64,000 nt of DNA, taken from assembly GCF_900155545.1 (NCBI RefSeq), contig NZ_LT732526.1:1676592-1740591 (forward strand). Direction: 5' to 3'. Both the position numbers and the translations under genes were made by a program. Below, piece by piece: positions 42,018 through 51,066 of the stretch; position 1 is the first letter of the stretch, and every line of letters begins with the position of its first letter. The stretch comes from Clostridium sp. Marseille-P2415 (GTDB taxonomy: Bacteria > Bacillota > Clostridia > Lachnospirales > Lachnospiraceae). Below the pieces are notes generated by a model, which was not told where the DNA came from, did not search any database, and was given only the letters and a program-made list of their open reading frames with translations.

Positions 42018-43286
42018 TTAGAATAGTTTCTTTAAAGAAGATAACGTTAAGAACAAACATGCTATATAGCAAATTGTCATACAGATTCTCAAAGCAGTCG
42101 GAGGCTTATATCCTGCAGTGGTATCTTTCCGCCATATCATCAATACAATAAACGCCCCGGATACAGGTGTAGCAATAGCGGTTGCCAGATTTGCAATAAA
42201 AATCAACTGTACCGGAGAACCTCCAAATAAGAAACAGATGACCGCAGATACTGCAAGAATAAGGAACGCACCAATTCTGATACTTTTGTCTTCCAGAGAA
42301 GTCGGCTTATCAAATCCGGCATTCAATAATACCACTCCTCTTTGTGTATTACCAAGCAGAGAGGAAAATCCTGCGCCCAAAAGCGCAACTCCCATGATTG
42401 GCCTGGCAATACTTCCCATAACAGGCACCAGCATTTCTGCAAGCTGGGCCGGTGACTTCACCACTGTATGCGTAGGATTTAATACAATTGCTGCTACAAG
42501 CATAACTGCTCCACTGATTAATAAAACACCAATTACATGGGCTATGGAATCAGCCATTAGCGTTCCATTAAATAAGTCTTCTTTTTTCCACTTCTTTTCA
42601 CTTCCAAGATATGTGCCGTAAATTCCCGTAGTAAGTGCTGCATGAGTACTCAGAAAGCCCAGCGCTGTAGCAAGGCTCCCATGCGGAAATTTCCATGTGG
42701 TAAAACCTTTTGCCATAGCCCCTAAGTCCGGTCCGCCTGTACCAACTAATGTAATATAAAAAGCTATAATCATTCCAAGCACACACAAACCAACGCCTTT
42801 TTCAATCTTTGTATATACACCCTTAGAGAAATAGCAATATACAAGTACCGCAATCATAATCATGGCACCGATTTTCCAGTCTATGCCGAAAATCAGCTGC
42901 ATACCTGCACCAGTTCCGGAAATATTACCAATCGTAAAGAAACAACAGGTTAAAAACAATGCAAAACCAGTAAAAGCCGCGGCACCCTTTCCATAATAAT
43001 GTCTGATGGCGTGAATGGTCGGCATTCCTGTCAGCATGGATAATCTGTATGTAACCAATACATAAGTCGTTCCCATAAAAGCGATGAGGATATAAAGCCA
43101 CAGAAGGCTGTAGCCATATTGGGCACCAATCATCGACGCTGTTGTAATGGCCCCCGGCCCAATAACAATACCAGTTAATATGATTCCCGGTCCGATTTTT
43201 TTGATCAGTTCCAGAAATGAAAGTTTTTTAACCTTTGCATCATCAAAGACTTCCGTCCCGGCTCCGGAAATATTTTCATCATTCAT
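42018..43286 (-). CDS. NRAMP-fold transporter lacking metal-ligand motifs
   Basis: A 422-residue membrane protein with about eleven hydrophobic segments. TM1 reads GPGAITTASMIGAQYGYSLLW (residues 43-63), clearly aligned to NRAMP but with GPGA in place of the metal-binding DPGN. The TM6 region reads FLSTHAALTTGIYGTYLGSEKKW, without the usual MPHN. It is therefore unlikely to be a Mn/Fe importer. Being in one LacI-controlled unit with a DapA-family aldolase, it may carry an organic acid or another non-transition-metal cargo. Confidence 0.85.
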   Translation of the reverse strand: MNDENISGAGTEVFDDAKVKKLSFLELIKKIGPGIILTGIVIGPGAITTASMIGAQYGYSLLWLYILIAFMGTTYVLVTYRLSMLTGMPTIHAIRHYYGKGAAAFTGFALFLTCCFFTIGNISGTGAGMQLIFGIDWKIGAMIMIAVLVYCYFSKGVYTKIEKGVGLCVLGMIIAFYITLVGTGGPDLGAMAKGFTTWKFPHGSLATALGFLSTHAALTTGIYGTYLGSEKKWKKEDLFNGTLMADSIAHVIGVLLISGAVMLVAAIVLNPTHTVVKSPAQLAEMLVPVMGSIARPIMGVALLGAGFSSLLGNTQRGVVLLNAGFDKPTSLEDKSIRIGAFLILAVSAVICFLFGGSPVQLIFIANLATAIATPVSGAFIVLMIWRKDTTAGYKPPTALRICMTICYIACLFLTLSSLKKLF

Positions 43287-43380
43287 ATTCTGTTTGTATG
43301 GTTAAAAAAAACCATACCCCCTCCTTCTCATAAGATTAGATTGTACACTTCTTCGTCCCAATCGTACATTTTTCAAAAGC

Positions 43381-43413
43381 CCACCAACTTTCGGGATAAC
43401 AGAAAGCCGGTGG
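43381..43413 (-). terminator. hairpin after the DapA-family gene
   Basis: On the minus strand CCACC-GGCTTTC pairs with GAAAG-TTGGTGG and is followed by GCTTTTG. It lies between the aldolase stop (43431) and the transporter start (43286), so some termination before the transporter is expected. Confidence 0.6.
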
Positions 43414-43430
43414 ACCTTTAAATATCAAAA

Positions 43431-44405
43431 TTAATCCTGATATTTGCTCATATCAACGTCCGGAAGGCCGCTGCGTTTAAGCCCCAGCGCAATCCAGTCC
43501 TTTTCTTCCTGATCCAAAGGCAATACCGGTTTACGCATCAATCCGGAAGTAAATACTCCACGCTGTACCAGCGCTTCTTTCAGACGGGCATGAGCCTCGC
43601 CGGACGGTTGTCCACCGCCATAAATAGCCTGAGAAATATGGTAAATACGATCTGACCACTCCTGCGCTTCTTTCAGAGTGTGCTTATCTGGATTCTTAAA
43701 CACATCCCATGCCGGGCAAATCAACTCCGGAACACAGCCTGCAAAACCGATTAAGGCACCATCCATTCCAGGGAACCAGCTTACGCACAATGTCTCATCA
43801 TGGCAGGTGATAAGGGAAATATCGGGACATTCCTGGCGAAGCAGACGTACATCATGCTCGTAGATCGAAGTAACGCGGGTTCCCATTTTGATACATTTTA
43901 CATGATCGATTTCCTTGCACATTTTAATCAAAGACTCTACCGGATAATTTGCCTTGCTTGTTGCAGGATACAAATGGATTATAATATCAATATCAGCACC
44001 TTCGGCTACATCTTTTATGTACTGGAACGGCGCAGCCTCATGCATTCCAAAGCGCAGCCACATATGAGGAGGCATCAGCAGGATTCCATCTGCACCTGCC
44101 TCTTTTGCTTCTTTCGCCATTTCGATGGACTCTGCTGTATTTTCACAATTGACACCGGAAATAATTGTCATGATATCGCCGCATTCCTCGCTGCAGATTT
44201 CAACGACACGTTTACGTTCTGCACGGGAAAGACCTGTTATCTCTCCGGTATGTCCATTGCATACCAAGCCTTCAATGCCTTTTCCGTAAAAACTTTTAAT
44301 CCAGCGAAGGTATGCGCGGAATTCTTTTTCATCAATCGTATAATCATCTTTTAACGGAACAGAAACTGCTGGGAAGATCGTTTTAAAATTCTTAAATTTT
44401 GCCAT
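43431..44405 (-). CDS. dihydrodipicolinate synthase/N-acetylneuraminate lyase family aldolase
   Basis: A 324-residue TIM-barrel class I aldolase. The Schiff-base lysine is K173 (CIKMGT), with Y146 in HLYPATS. The carboxylate-binding loop reads GHTGE (51-55) where GTTGE is usual. True DapA is unlikely: the loop differs and the gene is catabolite-type, next to a LacI regulator. The ATG at 44405 has AAGGAG; the frame runs to 44453. The substrate is probably a 2-oxo acid sugar or related pyruvate-releasing compound. Confidence 0.88.
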   Translation of the reverse strand: MAKFKNFKTIFPAVSVPLKDDYTIDEKEFRAYLRWIKSFYGKGIEGLVCNGHTGEITGLSRAERKRVVEICSEECGDIMTIISGVNCENTAESIEMAKEAKEAGADGILLMPPHMWLRFGMHEAAPFQYIKDVAEGADIDIIIHLYPATSKANYPVESLIKMCKEIDHVKCIKMGTRVTSIYEHDVRLLRQECPDISLITCHDETLCVSWFPGMDGALIGFAGCVPELICPAWDVFKNPDKHTLKEAQEWSDRIYHISQAIYGGGQPSGEAHARLKEALVQRGVFTSGLMRKPVLPLDQEEKDWIALGLKRSGLPDVDMSKYQD

Positions 44406-44477
44406 AATATTTTTCTCCTTGCTCCAATCATTTGTTTGATCTGTCATAAGCATTGCGCATATGCTTTAACTTTATTT

Positions 44478-44536
44478 TATACAAACGTTTGTATATTTTG
44501 TAATTCCTTTATATCATGATTGAATTATGGAGTCAA
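44478..44536 (-). promoter_or_regulatory. promoter and perfect LacI-type operator of the aldolase operon
   Basis: On the minus strand TTGACT (44531-44536), 17 bases and TATAAA (44508-44513) form the promoter. The 18-base perfect palindrome TATACAAACGTTTGTATA (44478-44495) lies just downstream. The CG-centred palindrome is typical of LacI-family sites. Confidence 0.8.
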
Positions 44537-44648
44537 TATTTTACCTTCAGCCTGCAATTTTTTGCATATGACATGCAATTTTTTGCATACTTTAATAAAA
44601 ATATAGTTAAATAGTCTTAATAATTAGTCGCTTTTACTCAATATGGTC

Positions 44649-44700
44649 TTGAACATTGTTTAAAATTCTAATATAATTTTTATATGCTAACGTTTGTATA
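44649..44700 (+). promoter_or_regulatory. promoter and operator of the LacI-family gene
   Basis: TTGAAC (44649-44654), 17 bases and TATAAT (44672-44677) precede TATGCTAACGTTTGTATA (44683-44700), which differs from the perfect operator at 44478 in two positions. Autorepression is likely. The rest of 44406-44725 is AT-rich without other signals. Confidence 0.8.
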
Positions 44701-44725
44701 TAGAAAAATAAAAGGAGTGTGAAAT

Positions 44726-45721
44726 ATGGCAACATTAAAAGATGTTGCGCGTTTGGCCAGTGTGGATGTAAGTACCGTATCCCGCGCAATAAACAATACA
44801 TCTTATGTACATCCTGATACAAAATCCCGTATTTTTGCAGCCGTTAAGGAATTAGGCTATCAACCCAATATCATTGCCCAAAGTCTGAGACAGGGAAAAC
44901 GACATACCATTGGTGTAGTTGTCCCACGCCTGCATATAACCGTCTTTGCAGACATCATGCAAGGGATAGAAGAAGAAGCCCGAAGGTTAGGATATGCCAC
45001 TCTAATCTGTAATACGGAAGATGATCCTAAAATTGAGAGAGAATGTTTATCCCGCCTCCGGAACGGTTTTGTAGATGGAATTATCATTGCCGGAACCGGA
45101 CACAATGGACGTCTGCTTCGGGATATCCGTTCCAGCGGCTTAACTATAACCCAGATCCTGCGTCAACAGGATGCCGCATTAAATAGTGTAGTTGTGAATT
45201 ATGAAAATTGCGGCTACGAATCAACGAAATATCTGGCATCAAAAGGCTGTCGGGAAATCGGCCTTATTAATGGAACCATGAAACTGGCTCCCTACCTGGA
45301 GCGATACAACGGTTACCGCCGCGCTCTTAAAGAGCTCGGACTTTCGGAGACAAGCGCCATCTCTTCATCACCTGTTAATAGTTTGGAATACGGTTATCAA
45401 TGCGCTCTTGATCTCCTGGAACAGAATCCGGGGCTTGATGCCATTATGGCTGCAGTTGATGCTCAGGGCATCGGTGCCATGCGTGCACTAAAAGAATGCG
45501 GAATAAAGGTTCCTGATCAAATAAGATTAATCAGCCTTACCGGGCATATCATCGGTAGCATGCTTGAGACAACAATGACCTCAATGGAAATGCCCGCCCG
45601 TGAAATGGGAGTAAAAGCTGCACTTATGACAATCAGTGATATTGAATCTCCCACAGAGCAGAAGTCTTCCCCGCAACACCTGGTGTTTACCTCTTCACTT
45701 GTTGAACGGGAAAGCAGTTAA
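44726..45721 (+). CDS. LacI-family regulator of the aldolase operon
   Basis: A 331-residue regulator: HTH ATLKDVARLASVDVSTVSRAINNTSYV, hinge YQPNIIAQSLRQGKRHTIGVV, and an effector domain with VDGIIIAGTG and DAIMAAVDAQGIGAMRALKECG. It is divergent from the DapA-family and NRAMP-like genes with matched operators on both sides. The inducer is unknown. Confidence 0.93.
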   Translation: MATLKDVARLASVDVSTVSRAINNTSYVHPDTKSRIFAAVKELGYQPNIIAQSLRQGKRHTIGVVVPRLHITVFADIMQGIEEEARRLGYATLICNTEDDPKIERECLSRLRNGFVDGIIIAGTGHNGRLLRDIRSSGLTITQILRQQDAALNSVVVNYENCGYESTKYLASKGCREIGLINGTMKLAPYLERYNGYRRALKELGLSETSAISSSPVNSLEYGYQCALDLLEQNPGLDAIMAAVDAQGIGAMRALKECGIKVPDQIRLISLTGHIIGSMLETTMTSMEMPAREMGVKAALMTISDIESPTEQKSSPQHLVFTSSLVERESS

Positions 45722-45744
45722 CTCCTGCATTGTCCAAACCCAAA

Positions 45745-46548
45745 TTAATATGGGTAGACATATCCCTCTACTTCTTCTGACGGTGTAACTTTTGTTACTT
45801 CAATCTGGGGATCGGTATACCTTTTGCCATCATATTCTTTATACTTTATGAGTAGAATTCCTTCCACTGTCACCCAGGAGCCTGCTTCTAATTCAGATGC
45901 CTTATCATATCTGCAGGTCACGCCAACCGGTTCTAAATCTGCCGCACAGCATGTCATCGCCAGGCGGGCAGGTACAAATTCGTTCTCCTTGACAAGATCA
46001 GGATCCTTAAAAACAAAACCTGTCATTGTCACTGTATACCCTTCATATTTTTCCATGTTTAAATATATTTCTGAAAACCACATCCCAAAATGATCATCTG
46101 ATACATGGATCGTCTGCTGTTTTCTGTCTAAACCGGGCAAACCATCAGAAAACTCCGTTTCTGATGGTTCGGACTGTATGTCTGTATTCATGTCATTCCT
46201 CTTAGGGTTTTCATCAGCCGTATCTCTTGAAGGATCCAATACAGGGCTGCCCGGCTGGAAATCAGCCGCCTGCAAGGGGGCATGAGGAAGCACAAGAAGT
46301 AAAATGGGGATTACCAGAAGAAAACAGTGGTTCGCATTTATTCTGTACTGGGGATGAAACAGCCTTCCAATGCCTGCCAGCGCCCATATCCCCATTATGA
46401 CAGCTGTAAAGTACAGATATGGTTTCAGTCTGGGAGCAATATACAAACGGTACTTTCCGCTTAATGCCAAATATAGTATAAGTCCCCCGAACGCGGCAAA
46501 GCATAAAACTTCCAGAAACGCCTGAGCATTAAACCTCTGAGCCTGCAT
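45745..46548 (-). CDS. TIGR03943/DUF1980 (YcgQ-like) membrane protein
   Basis: A 267-residue protein with two N-terminal hydrophobic segments, a third near residue 80, then a soluble C-terminal domain (DHFGMWFSEIYLNMEKYEGYTVTMTGFVFKDP; RLAMTCCAADLEPVGVTC; GSWVTVEGIL). These are hallmarks of the YcgQ/DUF1980 subunit that accompanies YraQ/DUF318 permeases. The ATG at 46548 lies two bases after the fused permease stop, with GGGGGTG as ribosome site. Function in metal or small-solute transport is inferred. Confidence 0.85.
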   Translation of the reverse strand: MQAQRFNAQAFLEVLCFAAFGGLILYLALSGKYRLYIAPRLKPYLYFTAVIMGIWALAGIGRLFHPQYRINANHCFLLVIPILLLVLPHAPLQAADFQPGSPVLDPSRDTADENPKRNDMNTDIQSEPSETEFSDGLPGLDRKQQTIHVSDDHFGMWFSEIYLNMEKYEGYTVTMTGFVFKDPDLVKENEFVPARLAMTCCAADLEPVGVTCRYDKASELEAGSWVTVEGILLIKYKEYDGKRYTDPQIEVTKVTPSEEVEGYVYPY

Positions 46549-46550
46549 CT

Positions 46551-48131
46551 TCACACCCCCTGGTAATAAAACAAAAATATTACGGCAAAACATACGGTAA
46601 ATGTGGTAAACAGCAGCCTGCCGATAAAGCGGATTGAAAATCCTGATGTCAGCATCATTACATTTTTTATATCCATCATCGGTCCAAACACCAGGAATCC
46701 CATAACTGCTCCTGCTGGAAACTGATTGGCAAAGCTGCGCCCGATTACTGCATCAGAGGATGAGCATAAAGAAAGGATAAACGCCATGGCCATCATAACT
46801 GATATGGACACTGCCAGGCCGGTTCCCCGCTGGGCTAAGGCAAATATGCCGGTTCCCATGACCTGAAAAACAGAAGCAATAAACGTCCCTATCATCAAAT
46901 ATTTCCCCACATTAAAAAATTCTGCCTGTGAATGCCGTAAAAACAGCTTGATTCTCCCGGAAAGCCCGGAAACAGATTCTGCATTTTCATAACAGCCACA
47001 GCTGCACATTGCCATATCCAATTTTCCTCCTGACAGTACCCGGCCTTTTGGCGGCCATACAGCCACAATAAGCCCGATCAGAATGGAAGCCAGTATTCCG
47101 AGGCATACCCGGCAGACCACAATTGTCATATCACCATGAAAAGCGGAATAAGTCGATAAAATGACCACAGGATTAATGACCGGAGAAACGGTCATAAAGG
47201 TAACTGCAACAGGCAATGGAATCCCTTTTCTGACCAGGCTTCTGAACACAGGAATGGAGACACAGTCACAAACCGGAAGAAAGAACCCTCCTGTGACAGC
47301 CACAAGCATCCCCATTCCAAGGGATTTAGGAAAACAGCGTTCAATCCAGCTTTTTGGAATAAAGACTTGAATTGCGGACGAAAGCAGGATTCCGATCAGT
47401 AAAAATGGTACAGCCTGCAAAATAATACCCAGAAATACATTGGTAATCGTATTAACCGGTATTTGATAGCTCTCCAAAACCGGCCGGGCAGCATAATGAA
47501 GGGCAATGATCATAAAAGTCACCACAAAGAAAAAATAAACAGGATGCTCTTTTTCCCTGAAAATCGGCTTATACAAACGATATAAACTGCTTTTCCCTGT
47601 TAACCGAAATATATCAATATCAGGATTTAAACATTTTAACAAATGTCTGATACGGCTTAAGGCACTTCTGGAGCATACATTGCGTACAACTGCAATATCG
47701 CTGTTTGCGATCTGCTGGAGAAGAGCTCCTCCTGTTCTTCCCAGCAGGTTTTCTATATTTTCAGCATCAACAATATGTATAACATTTTGGATTTTGCATA
47801 TTTTGCAGAGCGAAGAATCCAAAATCAATGATTGTAAGTCGGAAAATGGGACAACACCATTCCACTCGATCCATATTTCCCCGATCCCTTCCGCCTGTAC
47901 TGCATTTTGAATTTGCACAGCAATATCATTCCGTTGGTTTTCCAGCATTTTTTTCGGAAACACCATATTGCTGCAGTTCTGATATAGGCTTTGAAATTCT
48001 TCTTCTCCCGTCTCAAACTGTATGACAAGCATTTTCATGCTGCACCAGTCCTGCCGGTTAAGGAGCTGATTCAGCAATGTGGTTTTCCCGGCATCCAGGA
48101 AACCAGTAACAACAAAAACAGGTATTATCAT
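46551..48131 (-). CDS. fusion of a G3E (CobW) GTPase-like domain to a YraQ/DUF318 permease
   Basis: A 526-residue protein. Residues 1 to about 190 form a G3E/CobW-like domain with Walker A GFLDAGKTTLL and the WIEWNG region, but no CxCC metal motif and no CobW C-terminal domain. From about 215 to the end it is a permease with about eight hydrophobic segments (PFLLIGILLSSAIQVFIP; GFFLPVCDCVSIPVFRSLVRKG; TVSPVINPVVILSTYSAF), the DUF318 pattern. Start ATG at 48131 follows AGGAC. Upstream is a complete G3E GTPase, downstream a DUF1980 subunit. Confidence 0.85.
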   Translation of the reverse strand: MIIPVFVVTGFLDAGKTTLLNQLLNRQDWCSMKMLVIQFETGEEEFQSLYQNCSNMVFPKKMLENQRNDIAVQIQNAVQAEGIGEIWIEWNGVVPFSDLQSLILDSSLCKICKIQNVIHIVDAENIENLLGRTGGALLQQIANSDIAVVRNVCSRSALSRIRHLLKCLNPDIDIFRLTGKSSLYRLYKPIFREKEHPVYFFFVVTFMIIALHYAARPVLESYQIPVNTITNVFLGIILQAVPFLLIGILLSSAIQVFIPKSWIERCFPKSLGMGMLVAVTGGFFLPVCDCVSIPVFRSLVRKGIPLPVAVTFMTVSPVINPVVILSTYSAFHGDMTIVVCRVCLGILASILIGLIVAVWPPKGRVLSGGKLDMAMCSCGCYENAESVSGLSGRIKLFLRHSQAEFFNVGKYLMIGTFIASVFQVMGTGIFALAQRGTGLAVSISVMMAMAFILSLCSSSDAVIGRSFANQFPAGAVMGFLVFGPMMDIKNVMMLTSGFSIRFIGRLLFTTFTVCFAVIFLFYYQGV

Positions 48132-48135
48132 AAGA

Positions 48136-49062
48136 TCATGTCCTGTTAAAGATGGTATAAAGTTCCTGTTGGTTAAGATTCTGTCCGATAATACAAAGCA
48201 TATCTCCACCGGAAGAACAATTTGTGATCTGAATTTCCCCGGGAAGGTACTGCAGGCTCATGTATCCGCTTGGTCCTTTCACAATGCCTTTGGCGCGGAG
48301 GACGGATCCATTTGCTGTCCTCTCCATATTTAATACACATGCCTTTAAATCCTCTTTGCTGAAAATCCGTTTGGTTCGTATGGTAACGGTATCAAATGCT
48401 TCTTCTGCCGAATGATGGTGGGAACAATGGCAGGGTCCCTCTCTATAGCTGTGCACATGATTCCGTTTATATCCATTATGGGAATGCAGGATTTCAGCCA
48501 TATCGATTTGATCCCAGGACTTTGAAATAATGACAGAATCCGCATTCAGACCTTTTATAATCTTCTGTGCTTCCATGATTCTGTCAGGAAAAGCCCCGGT
48601 ACGGCTTAAGAATATCAGGTCGGCGTTACGGATCTGGTCTTCAAAAAACTCGCCGAAATTATCAAGATACATTCTGCAGCGTTTCACATCTGCAACTGTT
48701 ATTTTAGCCTTCACTTTTGCATAAGGAAGAATACGGGGATCCGTACAGGCCTTAACAACATCTGACAGCTTGCCGACTCCGGATGGTTCGATTAAAACCT
48801 TATCCGGATGAAAGCGCTCCAGCAATGCTTTTAGGGATTTTATGAAATCTCCCGACAGGCTGCAGCAAATACAGCCTGAATTGATCTCTTTTACTTCAAT
48901 AGCCTCGGATTTCAGCAATACTGCATCAACACTGATCTCACCAAAATCATTTTCAATCAGGGCAATCCTTTCATTTTTAAATACTTCCTGAATCATTTTC
49001 TGTATAAGAGTTGTTTTTCCAGCTCCTAAAAAGCCTGATATTACATAAATCTCTGTAGACAT
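48136..49062 (-). CDS. COG0523/G3E-family metal GTPase (CobW-like)
   Basis: A 308-residue GTPase: Walker A GFLGAGKTTLI (10-20), metal motif C64-I-C66-C67 (SGCICCSLSGDF), EPSGVGKLSDV, and a C-terminal CobW domain from about 215. A His/Cys-rich stretch (GPCHCSHHHS) near 205 is a likely metal buffer. Such proteins insert or deliver metals, often zinc. The AGGAGG site is strong. It heads a three-gene operon with the fused permease and DUF1980 protein; no clear Zur box was seen upstream. Confidence 0.9.
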   Translation of the reverse strand: MSTEIYVISGFLGAGKTTLIQKMIQEVFKNERIALIENDFGEISVDAVLLKSEAIEVKEINSGCICCSLSGDFIKSLKALLERFHPDKVLIEPSGVGKLSDVVKACTDPRILPYAKVKAKITVADVKRCRMYLDNFGEFFEDQIRNADLIFLSRTGAFPDRIMEAQKIIKGLNADSVIISKSWDQIDMAEILHSHNGYKRNHVHSYREGPCHCSHHHSAEEAFDTVTIRTKRIFSKEDLKACVLNMERTANGSVLRAKGIVKGPSGYMSLQYLPGEIQITNCSSGGDMLCIIGQNLNQQELYTIFNRT

Positions 49063-49198
49063 ATAACGCCTCCTCTTTCAGCCCAGTGCCTTTAATATCT
49101 CAAGTTATGCACTTCCTCTTGCTCACATGCTCTCTGGTATGCTTTCAATTTTTTATATGATAAAGAAAGGTACGTTATTCGTATTTATGTATTCCGCC

Positions 49199-50044
49199 TT
49201 ATTTATTAATTAAATGAACCGTTTCATTTCTCTCGTCTTTCAGGCTTTCAATATATTTTAAAGACAAAACACATAATCCTGCTGCCTCGGCTGAACTGGG
49301 ATACTGTTTTATTTCCATTGACAGGTATCCCTCATAACCTGCTATTTCCAACGCGGTCAGTACTTCCTGCATAGGTATATTTCCATATCCGGGTATACGT
49401 CTCTCACTATCAGACATATGGATCATTCCAATATAGTCTTTTGATCTTAAAAGGCTTTCTGTTACAGACTTTTCCGTTTTTTCCAGGTGATATAAATCCA
49501 TCAATAGCTTTATATTCTTACAACCTGACTCATTGATCCATGCAATGCATTCCTCAGCTGTATTCAAATTATTAATACTGCTCCGGCTCTGTGGCTCTAA
49601 ATATATATCAATCCCAGCTTTCTCCGCCTTTTTGCAGGCTTTTCTCATAATATTCTGCAAATCACCAAGCGTACACCCCGGCTGATCTCCAACCATTCCG
49701 CGAAACTTGCCAATCAGCACCGGCACACGGTAATAAGCCGCAAGATCAATCAGGTCATCGAAACGCCTTAAAGCTTCTTCTCTCCTTTCCTCGTCCGTAT
49801 CCATTAAAAATAATTGATCTTCTTTCTGCATAGGGCTTGTTCCTATGGCCGACAGACTTAACTGATTTAATTCCAATAATTCATCAAGCAGATTCCGGTT
49901 CACAGTCTTTGGATCCCTGACAAGCAGTTCTACTGCCTCATAACCAGACTTTTTCAATGCAGGAAAAGCCTCACTATATTCATCGCACCACGCCATAACT
50001 TTTGCCGATGTATCCGGAACCGTAACTGGATATGAAAGTTTCAT
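49199..50044 (-). CDS. sugar phosphate isomerase/epimerase-like TIM-barrel protein
   Basis: A 281-residue AP-endonuclease-2 fold protein. The metal-binding residues typical of the family are visible: LEPQ (Glu), LLMDLYH (Asp, His), MIHMSD (His) and SMEIKQ (Glu). Members isomerise or epimerise keto-sugars or oxo-acids. It is divergent from a LysR gene. The specific substrate cannot be named. Confidence 0.85.
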   Translation of the reverse strand: MKLSYPVTVPDTSAKVMAWCDEYSEAFPALKKSGYEAVELLVRDPKTVNRNLLDELLELNQLSLSAIGTSPMQKEDQLFLMDTDEERREEALRRFDDLIDLAAYYRVPVLIGKFRGMVGDQPGCTLGDLQNIMRKACKKAEKAGIDIYLEPQSRSSINNLNTAEECIAWINESGCKNIKLLMDLYHLEKTEKSVTESLLRSKDYIGMIHMSDSERRIPGYGNIPMQEVLTALEIAGYEGYLSMEIKQYPSSAEAAGLCVLSLKYIESLKDERNETVHLINK

Positions 50045-50164
50045 TTTCTTTATCCTTCCCTTCTATCTATTATCAATACGACAGCTTCAACAGACTTACT
50101 TTTATATTAATTATATGTTATAATGAAAATGCTAAAATGAACAGCCAGGTATGGAGATATTAAA

Positions 50165-51028
50165 ATGAGAGATTTTGATTGGATGATATTAGCAACTCTA
50201 TATAAAACAAAGAACATCACAAAGACTGCAAACCGGTTATTTATCACACAGCCGTCACTGACCAGAAGGCTGCAGCAGATTGAAACAGAATTAGGAACAA
50301 CCTTGTTAATCCGTAATAACAAAGGGGTAACATTTACCTCCCATGGTGAATATGTGGCCGGAAAAGCAGTGACACTGTTGGATATCATTGACGATGTCAA
50401 ACTGCACATATCCCAATCCAATAACAAACTGTCCGGCACTTTACGAATCGGTGCCCCCAATTCCTACATGCATTTTATTATGCCTTCCCTGATTGGAAAA
50501 TTCACCCAAACATATCCGGATATCAATCTTGATCTGCATACCGATCTTAGCAGTGAATTATTAAAATCATTAGAAAACAAAGAACTGGATGCCGGCTTTC
50601 TCCGCGGCGATGTTTCATCCTCTCTGGATAAGCGGCTTCTGTCAGAAGACCAGATATATATTATTTCCAAAGAACCGATCATCTTAAGTGATCTGCCTGA
50701 TCTCCCGCAAATTGAATATACAAAAGAAAAAACCATTGTTAAGGCCACCAGACGCTGGTGGAAGGAACGTTATAAAACTCCCCCGAATATCCGGTTCAGA
50801 GTGCACTCCGGCGATGCATGCATTCAATTAGTGAAGAACAATCTCGGATATGGCATATTCTCCGACGGAAAATACGCTGATCCCGATGATGACCTTTTTT
50901 CTCTTCCGCTGGAGTATTTAGATGGTTCAAAGTTCACCAGAAAATCCTGGCTTGTATATGATAAAGAAGACCTATGTAACCCGCTTCTGTCACATTTCAT
51001 CGATTTTCTGAAGGAAATACAGTTTTAG
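50165..51028 (+). CDS. LysR-family transcriptional regulator
   Basis: A 287-residue LysR protein: HTH YKTKNITKTANRLFITQPSLTRRLQQIE and effector domain from about 85 (LRIGAPNSYMHFIMPSLIGKF). It is divergent from the isomerase gene and convergent with the Ldh2-type dehydrogenase, so control of the 49-53 kb organic-acid genes is plausible. A TATAAT-like box lies at the divergent promoter. Confidence 0.92.
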   Translation: MRDFDWMILATLYKTKNITKTANRLFITQPSLTRRLQQIETELGTTLLIRNNKGVTFTSHGEYVAGKAVTLLDIIDDVKLHISQSNNKLSGTLRIGAPNSYMHFIMPSLIGKFTQTYPDINLDLHTDLSSELLKSLENKELDAGFLRGDVSSSLDKRLLSEDQIYIISKEPIILSDLPDLPQIEYTKEKTIVKATRRWWKERYKTPPNIRFRVHSGDACIQLVKNNLGYGIFSDGKYADPDDDLFSLPLEYLDGSKFTRKSWLVYDKEDLCNPLLSHFIDFLKEIQF

Positions 51029-51066
51029 AACTCAATAAGGCGGACAAACACTGCCCGCCTCGTTTT

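Noticed and set aside
49063..49198. Zur box upstream of the G3E GTPase operon
   Set aside because: Only a weak TACG/CGTA repeat was found near 49170-49185, too far from the known Zur consensus to list.
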